A stretch of DNA of 64,000 bases, taken from positions 5,298,088 through 5,362,087 of the forward strand of contig CM037593.1 of assembly GCA_021018995.1 (NCBI GenBank), read 5' to 3'. This document shows positions 10,675-22,121 of this stretch, in pieces (the first letter of the stretch is position 1; each line of letters begins with the position of its first letter). Source of the stretch: Chloranthus sessilifolius. Taxonomy: Eukaryota > Streptophyta > Magnoliopsida > Chloranthales > Chloranthaceae. Made by a program: the position numbers and the translations under genes. Under the pieces are notes generated by a model. It saw nothing but the letters and a program-made list of their open reading frames with translations, was not told the origin of the DNA and searched no databases.

Positions 10675-10824
10675 GATGCTTGACACAAACATAACTTAGA
10701 CACAATTCTATGGACCACACAACAATTGAGAAATTTTAACAAACACTAGATATGCACACTTGATGAACATAAAATGCATTGAAAATTAAAATGACACACA
10801 ATATGCCCTAACCTAGAAAACCTA

Positions 10825-10838
10825 GGGCTTTAATACCA
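10825..10838 (-). other. Primer-binding site for initiator-Met tRNA
   Basis: The minus strand reads TGGTATTAAAGCCC four bases inside the 5' LTR. The usual plant form complementary to the initiator-Met tRNA 3' end is TGGTATCAGAGC, so the site is recognisable with two changes. It sets the element's direction. Confidence 0.75.
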
Positions 10839-10842
10839 AAAC

Positions 10843-11773
10843 TGAGGTAGGACGACGACCCTAAAATGCATGATTATGATTTTATGCAATTTTACCAAAA
10901 TTAAATAAAATTAAATCAAGCTTAATCTCAAAACTATCTTAAATACTTTAGGGTTTAGAGAATTGTCATGAGTAGATCACACGAGATCCAAATAGGGTCC
11001 AGTCCGATGCACAAGTACTTTTAGATTTGAGGTGAGATCGGCCTAGAGATAGAACTCTCGCTTTTCCAGACTTAGGCGCTCGTCTTCAATTCGATGTAGA
11101 TTCACAGTTTCCAAATTGGGTTGTGAAAGGGATTGATGGTTTGTAATAGCCTTATGGTTTGGTTTTAAGTTATGGTTTAGAAAAGGGTTTTGGCTCTGAT
11201 GGATTTAAGGTTCATAAAAGGTTTAGGGTTTCGGATCTAAATCAATAGATTGAGATTTAGAAAAACAAGCAGAGATCAATAAGGTAAAAGATTCAAAGAA
11301 GACAATGATAGATAATAGAAAAGATAAACATTTAGCTTTTGGGAATCACTCCCTTGGCCTCACACCAAACCCATCTCAGGCAAAGAATATTCAAGCATAA
11401 AAGCATTCAAAATATTCAATAACTACTTAAAAAAGTCTTTACAAGCCTCAATATATAGGCCACAAATAATTAAAATTCGAAATAAAAAGTTCTAATACTA
11501 ATAAAACACTAAAAAAGGAAATTTTCGTCAAAATTAGAAAACTCTGTCACGACGCCCACGGACAGTGGGGGTATAAAATCACGAACGTCCGTCACTGTTT
11601 CACGGACGTCTAGTACTGTTCATCACGGATGTTCGTGGCATTGTTCACGGACGTCCTTGGTACTGTTCACGAACACTGTTCATTAATATATCTATATATA
11701 TATATATATTCCTTGAAGCTGAAATTTCGTTGCGGTTCAACTTCAATGCTCTCGATCTTGATGTTCCCCATCA
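10843..11773 (-). repeat. 5' LTR of copy 2
   Basis: 931 bp, directly followed on the minus strand by a primer-binding site. An (AT)n run at about 11690-11710 and ACGT-core repeats at 11545-11680 lie toward the upstream (U3) end. These are plausible promoter and enhancer material, but no start site can be fixed from the sequence. Confidence 0.85.
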
Positions 11774-12539
11774 TTAAGGCGATGTAGCGAGGTCATGGCG
11801 AAGGGGTTCGCTACATTATAGTGTGGCCATGGCGAGGCTATTTATTTTATTTTTTTTAATTAATTTTTAAAAATATTTATTATATCTTTTAATTGGTAGT
11901 ATTTTTTTATATATAAGAAGAAAAATAAAAAATATATATGAAGAAAAAATTCAACTAATGAAGCATCAAACTTTAATTCCGATATTGAGGATTTCAAGTT
12001 CTAGGCATAAACAAATATCAATAAATATAAATCAAATATAAAACATCAACAAATTTGCAACATGGTAAGTATAAATAAATAAATAAATATGAAATATAAA
12101 CAAATATAAGGTATTAAAAAATATTTAAATATCAAATACACATATCATAGTGTCTCCAATGCTAAGGTTTCGTCGACCGGTAACACGCGGATTTCGTGAC
12201 GAGAGAGAGTGTCGAGGATTTCGTAACCTATAAGTTGGGCATTTGTAACTTGTAAGTTAACTTTCGTAACTTATATATTATAAAAATGTTATAGTTTATA
12301 AATATTATAAGTTATAACAATGTCTTACTTAGAACTTATCTATTTTATAAGTATTAAACTTATTATCCCAAAAAAACAAATAGCGGGCATAGCGACGCCA
12401 CAGTGTTATTCTGCCATGGTGATGCTACGGCATTGCTATTTAGCCATCATGGCTATTTGGTTGTATAATGGCGTTTCCATCGCCATTTGCCATGGCCAGG
12501 CCATAGCGAGGCTATAGTGTAGCCTTGACTACCATGCAT

Positions 12540-12708
12540 GAAACAACGCATTTTGGATGGGACGTAAGCCTATGCCAAGAACAAAACCAAGGAACGGACT
12601 TAAACCCAAAACTGGACAATATTGTGGTTTGTGGGTCTAGGTCATCACACAACTTGTGCTTGGCCACTAGAGATAGGACTCTCAACGGATCACGTCGATT
12701 TGATACTT
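12540..12708. repeat. Dispersed CCGGACAAT-type repeat, second location
   Basis: ATGCCAAGAACAAAACC and the following ACTGGACAATAT resemble 8040-8125. It is a directly oriented, diverged copy of the repeat block at 7669-8255 and forms the left flank of the Gypsy element. Confidence 0.55.
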
Positions 12709-12713
12709 TTGAC

Positions 12714-14367
12714 TGATTTAGGATGGAACAATAAAACCCTAAATGCAACGGCTGAAATTATTTTGATAATTCATAAGCAGCGGAAGAAATAAATTTAAAG
12801 CAAAAATGCAAAAAATTATTAGTGAATTTCACTCTAGCGAATATGCCTTATTCCAATCAGCGTTCAGTTCGGCACAACAATCCCTTTAAAACTAGAATCA
12901 GGGATTCAAAAGGTAGAGCTTGATGTCCTTCTAGTCTAGGACACTAAACGACAACCAAGTATGGTGTCTTTTGATTCCATTCTAGGTTTTGAAGAATATA
13001 AGGATCCGAAGGGTAGATTGAAAACAAGGGTTTCAAAATAAATAATAATATGATTTGAAAGAATTCCAGCAACTAGAAGCCCAAAATTAGGGAAAAAACC
13101 ATTCCAGGGATAAAAAATGAGGTCGGGGACTATGCGCCCGAGTGTAGAGAAATCTCTACACCCATTGTGAATTGGCCATCATGTGGCGTTCATCATGAGG
13201 ATTGGGTTCTACGGCAACTTAGGCGAGGTCGATCAAATCCCATTCAAAAATAATAATTGTTTTTATGACTTTTCCACCGTTAAAATGAGGTCAAAGTTGG
13301 GGAAAATCAATGCACCAAAGTTTTGGGAAGTTACCTTATCTTTGACCCATCTAATGGAGGTCAAAAAAATTAAAAAATTACATATCCCATCGATGATAAA
13401 CCCAAAACGAGATTTGTTTTGGGTTGATCATGCCACGTGGCATGTGATCTGGCCACTTGGTGCACAAGTCATCCTGTGCGCCCAGGCATATTCTCCCCAA
13501 CGCCTAAAAATATAGACTAGGATCAAAAGGAAATAAAAAACAAATTACCTTGCACCAATAGAAAAGATTAAGAGAAAGAATTGAGAAGATAAATTGACCT
13601 CACACCAAACCCATCAAGGAAATACGAAGAAGTATCACACTTGCTTCTAGAAATCTCAACTTTCATTCAATAATCAAAAGTTGTGTTTACAGAATAATCT
13701 CTTTACAATTTATAGTCAGCAATAAAACCATAAACTAACCATTAAAAGCATCTAAGCGGACGGTGACGGATAGCTAAACTTTCAATCCTTAGTTTCTACT
13801 TACGGCCATCTTTCAAGTATCAAATGACGTGAGATTGATGTGAAGCTGGTCTCGTTTGAAAACCAATCGAAGTAGCTTTCCAACGAGCTAAGAAACGTGT
13901 CATTTTGATGAATATCGAAGAAGTTATGACCATTTTTCGTAAGTGCGCTGAAAGCGACGAATTTAAGGGTCATGCAGCACAGTATGTACATGACTCTTAT
14001 GGCCTAAAATAAAATAAAACAAATACATCCTATGTAAACTAATGGACCAAAATAAAAGTTCACCACACAACCAACAATCCACATGCACCTACCAACGGTC
14101 CACGGGATCAACGATCCAACAGTGAAAACGTAGTAAAACGACGATCCAAAGGCGGGGAAGATGAATGGTGAAGATCCAACAGAGTAAAGTAGTAATCCAA
14201 TGGTCTGAATCATCCCATATATGCATCTTAATATGGGGCCTTCTAGGATGTCACACATGTGCACATGGGGTTTTCAATAGTCCATCTAAGGTATTGTGTG
14301 AGGCACACATGCTCCCGATCTCTTCTTGCGCTTCTGATACACTTTGTATGATATGATGTCCACACCA
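12714..14367 (-). repeat. 3' LTR of the Gypsy element
   Basis: About 1654 bp. It is longer than the other LTR (about 1.2 kb without its L1) mainly because of the insertion at 13119-13504. Shared landmarks are AACGACAACCAAGTATGG (12950 and 17930) and GGGGCCTTCTAGGATGTC near the end. Confidence 0.85.
13119..13504. mobile_element. 386-bp insertion in one LTR (candidate MITE)
   Basis: The other LTR continues without this block (GTTAAAAATGTAAACTAG near 22160), so this is an insertion rather than a deletion. It is flanked by TAAAAAAT (13111-13118) and TAAAAATA (13505-13512), close to an 8-bp duplication. The ends resemble each other inverted: GGTCGGGGACTATGC against GGCGTTGGGGAGAATATGC. A 110-aa frame inside is not recognisable. 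The superfamily is uncertain; 8 bp would suggest hAT. Confidence 0.6.
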
Positions 14368-14389
14368 ACTCCCCCAGGTGAAAGGACTC

Positions 14390-15211
14390 ATCTCTGATGA
14401 GTCATGGCTGTGGTAACTCTCTAACATGTCGCGGTCTAATCTCTGAACATTATCTCTAACAACCAATGTGCTCTTTGAATCTAGCTTTCCCCTCCACTTC
14501 AAAAGATATTTCTAATATCCCCTAGTGTTGGTGGAAACAATTTAATCCTCTAAAATACTTTCAATAAACTTCTTTCTTGGTTGCAAAGATGGTATGGAGG
14601 ACTTGGTTGTTGAATAAGCTCAAATGATGATGATAAGGGATCAAGGAATGGGTTGGAAGGTATAGTTGTTGGACCTTGATAGGGAACAAAGTCTTCCACA
14701 TTGAAACTCTTACTGATACCCATGTCTAAAGGGAGATCTAGAACATATGCATCGAAAACCAACTCGCTTCATAATTTTAAAGGGTCTGGCACTGAGAGCT
14801 TGTAACTTCTTTGCAACCTCTTGTGAGAGTCACTCAGGCCCGATTCGAACCATAACTTGATCACCTTCCTGAAATTCCTTAAAACTCTTATGAGAGTCAG
14901 CAGAAAATTTGTTCTTTATGTAACTTAAAAGTTATCTTCCTCTTAATTTCAGCATGCAACTCATGAATGCGACGCACAAAGGTTTCTGCAGACTTTGAAG
15001 ACGTATGGGTAGTCAATATGGGAATAAGATCTACGGGTGTCCTAGGCTTGTACCCACACACAACCTCAAATAGATTCATGCTTATTGTCCTATTGACCGA
15101 ATTGTTATATGCAAACTCTATTATAGGTAAAATAGAATCCCAACTCCTAACATGATCTACTATGACGACAACATAAACACCACTCTCATCTTTACCCTCT
15201 ATCTTAAACTC
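14390..15211 (-). pseudogene. Gypsy integrase C-terminal region and chromodomain
   Basis: The minus strand reads DHVRSWDSILPIIEFAYNNS near 15090-15155, then HELHAEIKRKI near 14945-14980 and FQEGDQVMVRIGPE near 14840-14885, the end of a Gypsy integrase. NVEDFVPYQGPTTIPSNP follows near 14650-14710. A chromodomain comes last (KYLLKWRGKLDSKST near 14465-14510, VQRLDRDMLESYHSH near 14415-14460), ending against the polypurine tract. At 15150-15195 the protein passes from a sequence that normally follows protease (EFKIEGKDESG) straight into integrase, so the whole RT-RNase H-integrase core was deleted there. Stops occur within the segment. Confidence 0.75.
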
Positions 15212-15926
15212 TTTTTTTCCATCGGTAATAAGAGAATAGATTAAAATAAGAAAAAAGAAAGACATACCTCAGGCCAACAAGGGGGTGACACTCGAGCAAA
15301 CCAGTAAAAACAACCAAAAAGAGAAGCCCAAAAAACCATACCCTCTCACTACCCAAACTCCACAAGCACAAACCATAGATGGGGAGCTACTACATCAGCG
15401 AGAGGAAAAGAGGTTACATGACTTGGTTATTTATTCTTCCAAATAATCCACGTCCTCTCTCCCATTTTCCGCAGGAAGCAACGTAATCCAATGAATTACA
15501 ACATCACGGACTTGCTTGGCAATCAGACTCAACGGCTTTCTAATCCTCCTAAAAATTTTGTTGTTCCTTTCATTCCATAATACCCACACAACAACTAGCA
15601 CAATGCTATTCCAAAAATCTCTTTTGATTCCCACCATTAGGACTCCATCCCATTCAGTGATAAGGCTGCCGCAGTCTTTCGGAAAAACCAGCACACATTA
15701 AAAACTTGCAACACCATACTCTAAATCTCTCTAGTTAAACTACCATGAGTGAGGTGATCAGCCGATTCTTCTTCATGCAGGCACATAATGCACCTATTTC
15801 TGAGGCGCATACTTCTTCTCAAAAGTCGATCTATTGTGAGTATACGACCCTATCCAAGGCTCCATCAAAAAAAATTTACTTTGGAAGGAGCTTTAATCTT
15901 CCAGACTTTTATCCATCCTGGTTTTG
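15212..15926 (-). mobile_element. 5'-truncated L1 tail inserted in the Gypsy internal region
   Basis: Flanks CCTCTATCTTAAACTC (15196-15211) and CCTCTTTCTTAAACTC (15927-15942) form a 16-bp target duplication with one mismatch. The poly(A) is the T run at 15212-15218. The minus strand encodes the zinc-finger end of L1 ORF2: KVWKIKAPSKVNFF near 15880-15925, CIMCLHEEESADH near 15760-15800, and VLVVVWVLWNERNNKIFRRI near 15540-15600. Only this last domain was copied, as is typical of truncated LINE insertions. Confidence 0.8.
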
Positions 15927-16008
15927 CCTCTTTCTTAAACTCAGAGGGGCTGATAATGTGAATGGCTTAACACTTGCCACTCTTCTCATCATCGCTCTTT
16001 TTTATGTT

Positions 16009-17563
16009 TCACTTCTTAAATGTTGGTGCTTTGGGAGGCAAAGGGTTCAGCTTGATCTTCTTACCTTCATGTGGGATAGAATGAACAGACGTTCGCCCGA
16101 ACAGTGTCACATCCTTATCATAAAGCCAAAGCCTTCCCAAAATGACATGCCCAACATCCATTAGTAGTACATCACACCACAAGGTGTCCTTGTACGATGC
16201 AAACTGTAAAAGATCTTGACACCTTTGGAAAACCGGGATTGACAATGAATCTACCCATGCAACTCAATAGGGTTGAGGATGGACAACAGGTGAGAGTCCT
16301 ATGTGGGAAACTAGTGCTTGCGGATACAACATTGGTGCAACTTCTACTATCGACTATATCTTGTAATTTTTCTCACCACATTTAGCATACGAATCTTCGC
16401 TCTCCTTTTGTTGGGCTAGAGTGCATCTAACCACAAGTGCCTGTGAGGTATTACCCTCCTCAATGGGGTAGGAGACTTCCCTAATGCATGTCAGACTTCT
16501 CTTGTTTTCGTCGTCTTGCTCATCACCTTTTATAGCGGCAGGTTCATATACCTCTTCTTCCCACTCTCCATGGTCTTCATTTTCCTCCTCAATTAACAGG
16601 TTTCGCGCGAGGTCTCTGGTGGGAAACTGTGTAGCATAATGTCCAAAACCACAACACTTGTAGCACTTGGTTTGGCTACCACTTTTGGAACTCTAGCCAA
16701 CCACTCTCTTTCCTTTATCGACTCTTTGAGTTCATAGGGGTAGCGTGTTCGGACCTTTGTGGTTGTATTCCAATATTAGGTCTTGCTTTTGAGGGGACCT
16801 ATACCCAGAACTACCGGAGCCAAAACACCTAATCGTTGGTGCTTTCAGATACCATTCTAACTTTTATACTATCGTGTAGCACTCCTCTAGAGTATTGCCG
16901 GTATGGGGAATCAACTCTTTTTGCAACTCTGAAGGGAGTCCAGTTCTTAATCTAGCAAGGGTTACTTGAGGATCCTCCTTTACATTGGCTCTCATCATGT
17001 ACTTCTCAAATTTGCTAATGTAATCAGTAACAGACATTCCTCCTTGGAGAAGGTTCTGCCATTGGTCCAGTAACTGATGGTAGTAGCCAAGGGACATATT
17101 TCTCAATTAGTCTTTCATGTCCTCATAAGTCCCAACAGGCAATGGGTTGGCACCTGACATTTTCGCGTAGGTACTCCACATTGGTGCAAAAAAGTCTGGC
17201 TTGGCCCACTAGCTTCATCTTAGCTAATGTAACCCGACGCTTTTCTGACATGTTGTACCAATCAAAGTATTGGTCCATGTTAGACAACCAATCAAGGAAG
17301 GCTTCTGGATCCATCCACCCATCACAACTCGGAGTCTCAACCCAAACGGTTTTTAGAAATTTCTCATCCGGATCCAGTGGGGGCTCATACAAGGGAGGGT
17401 CTCTCCTATCCCTATCCTGGTCGATGACAACCCTAACATGCTCTTCATTAACTAACTGATGCAACTCCTCTTCACTAGCAACTAACTCCTTATTATATGC
17501 CTCTATGATTGCCATATGGGCACGAAGTTCCTCAAGAAGTGCGAGAATCTGAACGTTTTCCAT
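16009..17563 (-). pseudogene. Gypsy gag and aspartic protease, decayed
   Basis: Gag starts near ATG 17563 (MENVQILALLEELRAHM). It shows FLDWLSNMDQYFDWYNMSEK near 17270-17300, then a frameshift and stop near 17107-17122, and YYHQLLDQWQNLLQG with SVTDYISKFEKYM at 16990-17080. The zinc knuckle near 16640-16680 reads CYKCCGFGHYATQF, so its last Cys is Phe. The protease catalytic triplet at 16343-16351 reads Asp-Ser-Arg where retropepsins have Asp-Ser/Thr-Gly. The protease C-terminal part, MDVGHVILGRLWLYDKDVT, is at about 16105-16165. The glycine change and the frameshift make both products inactive. Confidence 0.8.
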
Positions 17564-17678
17564 AATGGTGATCTCAACTAAACACATAGAAACTAAAAAA
17601 TAAGAATATAAGGCACCCCCAAAAAAGAAAATATGAAACCTAGACCTATATGCAAACACCATAAACTAGAACCCTAAA

Positions 17679-17690
17679 GCATTGATACCA
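17679..17690 (-). other. Primer-binding site of the Gypsy element
   Basis: The minus strand reads TGGTATCAATGC a few bases inside the 5' LTR. This matches the initiator-Met tRNA primer site apart from two bases. Confidence 0.75.
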
Positions 17691-18046
17691 AAGGTAATGC
17701 AAGACGGAACACTTAAAACCCTAAATGCAACGGCTGAAATCATTTTAATAATTTATAAGCAAAGGAAGCAATAAATTTAAGCTAAAATCCATAAAACATA
17801 TTAGTGAATTTCACTCTAGTGAATAAGCCTTATTCCGATCAATGTTCAATCTGGCACGACAGTCCCTTTAAAACTAAAATTGAGGATTCTAAAGGTAAAA
17901 CTCGATTTCCTTCTACTATCGGGCATCAAACGACAACCAAGTATGGTGTTTTTTTATTCCATTCCAAATGGTTAATTGGAAACAACCGTTCCAAAATAAA
18001 TAGTAATATGATTCAAAAGAATTCCAGCAACTAGAAGGCTCAAATT

Positions 18047-21000
18047 TGTGGAGATGGGAAGGACGCAACCCAAGGCAGACAGCAACGGCGGAATTAAGAG
18101 CAGGGCCAGATCGAAATGGGGATTATTCTACTCCAGACAAAGGAGGGGTTTAAGGAGACGGAAGGGGAAAAAAGTGTTGGGACATGTTTCACCTTACGGG
18201 ACACCGCAGGACAAATGCTAGTGGGGTCGGTTTGCGTGGGCTGCTCTCGTATTTAAGGTTTTTAATGCGGTTTCTCAGTTGGAATGTCAGAGGTTTGGGG
18301 GATAGGGATAAGAGGTCGCTAGTTAAGTCTTTCATTAGAGACCAGAAAGTAGAGGTAATCGGGTTGCAGGAAACGAAATGGGAATCGGTCACCAAACCGG
18401 TGGTCAAATCAGTTATTTCAGACTCCGTGTGGGAATGGTTGGCTATTGAAGCAGAAGGAAGCAGGGGCGGGGTTATTCTTGCGTGGGATACTAAGGCTTT
18501 CAATCTGGTGGATTCGGAGATGGGTAGCTACTCGATTGCCGCTCTGTTACAGGATACGAAAAATGGTGATCTATGTGTCGTCATTCCGTTTATGGTCCCA
18601 TGATTAACAGCCTCAAGCGTGAGTTTTTCTTAGAACTAAGCGCATTGACTAATAGATGGGACGCGCCGCCTTGTGTGGGGGGTGATTTCAATGCCCTTTG
18701 TTACGAGGAGGAGAAAAGCAGGGGGCACATTGATCTCACGGCGAAAGATCTGTTTATGGAGTACATTTCGCAAGCGGCCCTTTGCAATGTGGGAATGGCA
18801 GGGGGACGATTTACATGGTCTAACGGGCAGCAAGCTCCCACATTATGCAAATTGGATAGATTCTTATGCGGGATGGATTTTATGGAATTAAAGCCCAATG
18901 CTATGGTTCAATTAGGGCACAGCTCGATCTCGGATCACCGACCTATTGTGCTTTGTTGTGACGATAGGTCTTCGGCGGGATCTAGCCCGGGGCCTTTTCG
19001 TTTTGTGAACGTGTGGCTGGAAGATCAGGACTTCAGGGACAGAATCGAAGGATGGTGAAATGAGGGTCATATTGTGGGCATGCCTTCCTACGTCTTCACT
19101 ACGAAACTGAAGCAGCTCAAAAAGCATATAAAATTATGGAACAGAGAGAGGGCTGAGGTTCGAGGCAGGCTAAAGGAGGGGATATTGGGCAAAATCGCGA
19201 TACTCGATTGTGCAGAAGAAGATGGGCCGTTATCTGAGGAAGATAGGGAGCTCAAGTTCATTTTGAAAGATGCGTACAACTCGAAAGTTTTGGAAGAAGA
19301 GAAGATTTGGCGGCAAAAAGCCAAGATCCATTGGTTGCGAGAGGGCGACGAAAATACGAAGTTCTTTCACGCTGTCGCAAATGGGAGACGGAAGCATAAT
19401 CGAATAGCAACCCTGGAGTTTGATGGGGTCAGATATTCAGATGAGAGTGGTGCAGGCAAAGATAGTGGAATTTTATAACGAGCTTTACGCGTCAAAGGGG
19501 ATGGATCGTCCAACTTTGGAGGGCCTTGATTTCAAATCGATTGATGGGGACAAGGCGGCTTTTCTTGAAAGGATGTTTACAGAGGAGGAAGTGACGGATG
19601 CTTTGGAGAAGCTGGGAAGCAACAAGTCTCCCGGACCGGATGGTTTCACCATTGAGTTCTTCAGATCAGCGTGGCAAGTTCTAAGGGCCGATTTCATGGC
19701 CTTTCTTGGAGAGTTTCATACATTCGGCAAGTTGTCTAAGAGCATCAATTCCTCTTTTATTGCGCTAATTCCGAAGTGTGCTGGGGCCAGTGATATAGCA
19801 GATTTCAGACCAATTAGCCTTATGGGGTGTTCTTACAAGATTGTCGCGAAGGGCTTGGATACGCGACTAAAGGGAGTGATGGTTCACTGATCTCCAATGT
19901 CCAAGGAGCCTTTATACCTGGCAAACAACTCTTAGATATTGCAGTGACGGCAGTGGAAACTATTGACTCGGCCAAAAAGCGGAAGGATAAGGGTTGGGTG
20001 TTCAAGATTGATATGGAAAAGGCTTACAATAGAGTGCAATGGGAGTTTCTGGATTATATGTTGGCTAGAATGGGCTTCGGAGACGTTCGGAGGAAGTGGA
20101 TGAAGGGCTGCAATGGGTCAGTTAGATTCTCGGTTCTGATCAATGGAGAGCCGTACGGGTACTTCATAAGTAAGAGAGGGCTTAGACAAGGATGTCCACT
20201 TTCTCTTATGTTATTTAATTGTATCGTGGAGGCTTTACATAGACTTTTCGAGAGGGCGGAAGAACGGAACCTCATTTCTGGGTTCAAAGTCGCGAACAAT
20301 GGAATGTCAATATCACACTTGCAATATGCTGATGACACGATGGTCTTTTGTAATGGTATGAGGGGCATTTCAGATGTCAAGGTGGTGGCGGATATTCTTG
20401 TCCTTTTTGAAGGGGTGTCTGGTCAGAAGATTAACCTGCACAAGTCCAGCCTGGCTAGCATTAACATTGCTAATGACAAAACAGACAAAGTTGTTGGTTT
20501 GGTAGGGTGTAGGAAGGATTCTTTACCCATTACCTATCTAGGGATTCCGCTGGGCATCAGAGTGTGCCGAGCAAGAAGCTGGGAGTGTTTAGTGCAGAGA
20601 TTTCAAAAAAGGTTGGCGATGTGGAAAAGCAAAATGCTTAGCAATGGGGGGCGGCTTATGCTAATCAAATCTACGTTGGCTTCTATGACGGTGTTCATGA
20701 TGTCCATCTTTCGGGCCCCGGTTAGTATTACGAAGAAATTGGAAAAAATCATGAGGGATTTTCTGTGGAATGATAATGGGGACCGAAAGAAGTTCCAACT
20801 CGTTAAGTGGGTGAACTGCTGCGATCACAAGCAGATGGGGGGTCTAGGCATTCGGAGGCTAAGGCTGGCGAATTTAGCTCTTCTTGGGAAGTGGCTGTGG
20901 AGGATTGGCGATGATAGAGAAAGGGACAAGTTGTGGTGGCAGTTGGTCACCAACAAATATAGTTTGTCGGAGGAACCATGGCACTACAGATTCAGAAATA

Positions 21001-22121
21001 ATAACAAGTCGGCCTGGTGGAAAGAGGTGAAAGGTTGCGCGGAGATCATTCAAAAAGGTACTCGGTTCAGCTAGGGTGATGGGCAGCGAATTCGGTTCTG
21101 GAAGGACATCTGGGTGGGTGATCAGCAGCTAAAACTCAGGTTCCCCATGATTTACAGCTTATCCGATCACAAGGATGCTGTTATCAGCGACTTTGCGAGT
21201 CTCAAGCAGGGTCGCTGGGTGTGGAATATAATGACCCAAAGAGGAATCAGGGAATGGGAAGTGGCCGAGTTCAGGAATTTAATGCACCTCATCAGGGGGT
21301 TGACTCCCAACGATGGCAACAGGGATCATAGGGAGTGGAAGCACTCAGCCAAAGGGACCTTCTCTATTAACCTATGCAATCAGATTTTGGAGAAGGATAG
21401 GAGCAACAACGGGGGGTTGTGGTGGGCTGGTTTCTAGAGAATTAAGATTCCTCCGAAAATTAAATTTTTCGTGTGGATTGTCATGCGGGGAAGAATATTG
21501 ACAAGGGACCAGCTGGTGAGAAGAAATATCCCGATAAATAATAGATGTCTTATGTGCATGAGACGGATGGAATCTGCGGACCACATTCTTTTGCATTGCT
21601 CTTTCGCGCGCAGTATCTAGTCTAAGATCTTCGGGTTCTATAATGTCTCCTGGGTTATGCCGGAACGGCCGGTCCAAATGATGGATATGTGAATGGCAGC
21701 AGAGGTAGATGGGATACAGAAGGAGCTGTGGACAGTCACTGTTTATGCAGTGTTTTGGGCGATCTGGTTAGAGAGAAACAACAGTCTTTAGAAAAAGGGC
21801 TAAGCTGGAGGGGATGGTCATTCGTGATGTTCGGGACCTTGTAGTCAGTTGGAACGCCATAAAGAAGCCTGATTTTGAGGAAGGGTTGATGTATTTTCTG
21901 ATGCTCTGGGACGGTCCTGCTGGTTGAGAGGCTTCGGTGTGCGTGATGCGGTGGTAGAGCTTGGAGGGTCGATACATCACGGCTTTGCTCCGGTTCTCAG
22001 GTAGGTTTTTGAGGGGTTCTCTTCTTTTGTTTGGGTAGTCTCTTGCTACCCGCCAAGGTATGTACTGCTTTTTCTTTCTTCTGTTTATGAATGGTTTTTG
22101 TTATCGTTTCAAAAAAAAAAA
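18047..22121 (+). mobile_element. L1-type LINE, 4.1 kb, with an 18-bp perfect target duplication
   Basis: AACTAGAAGGCTCAAATT occurs at 18029-18046 and at 22122-22139, and the element ends in poly(A) at 22111-22121. It holds a 5' leader of about 220 bp and ORF2, but no ORF1, so it is 5'-truncated or carries an unusual leader. The site is inside the 5' LTR of the Gypsy element, which makes it younger than that element. Confidence 0.92.
18265..21927 (+). pseudogene. L1 ORF2: endonuclease, reverse transcriptase, Cys-rich C-terminus
   Basis: Starts at ATG 18265 (MRFLSWNVRGLGD). Endonuclease catalytic motifs are all visible: the Asn in SWNVRG, LQETKWE at about 18360, GGDFNA at 18680-18697, and SDHRPIV near 18930-18950. 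Reverse transcriptase: SNKSPGPDGFTIEFF at 19615-19660, FKIDMEKAYN near 20000-20030, RGLRQGCPLSLMLFN near 20176-20220, and YADD at 20325-20336. The C-terminal CLMCMRRMESADHILLHC is at 21545-21600. Frameshifts lie near 18575-18600, 19420-19475 and 19830-19890. Stops lie at 19056-19058, 21072-21074, 21435-21437 and several later places. It cannot make ORF2 protein as it stands. Confidence 0.85.

Larger units (their letters stand above)
8261..11773 (-). mobile_element. Complete non-autonomous gag-only LTR retrotransposon, copy 2
   Basis: Two direct LTRs (8261-9221 and 10843-11773) begin TG and end CA on the + strand. The five bases before and after are both TTAAG (8256-8260 and 11774-11778), a clean target-site duplication. 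On the minus strand the order is LTR, primer-binding site, gag, polypurine tract, LTR. The internal region is only about 1.6 kb and has no pol. With copy 1 it shows that this deleted form has itself been copied, presumably by enzymes from an autonomous Gypsy relative. Confidence 0.88.
8252..12533. mobile_element. MITE-like element, split near one end by the LTR element
   Basis: Removing the LTR element 8261-11773 and one target duplication joins GGTAGTTAAG (8251-8260) to GCGATGTAGCGAGG (11779 on). The far end at about 12500-12535 reads, in reverse complement, GGTAGTCAAGGCTACACTAT. The two ends are therefore imperfect terminal inverted repeats. The interior (11840-12380) is AT-rich and non-coding. 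The superfamily is not identified and I could not settle a target duplication. Confidence 0.5.
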
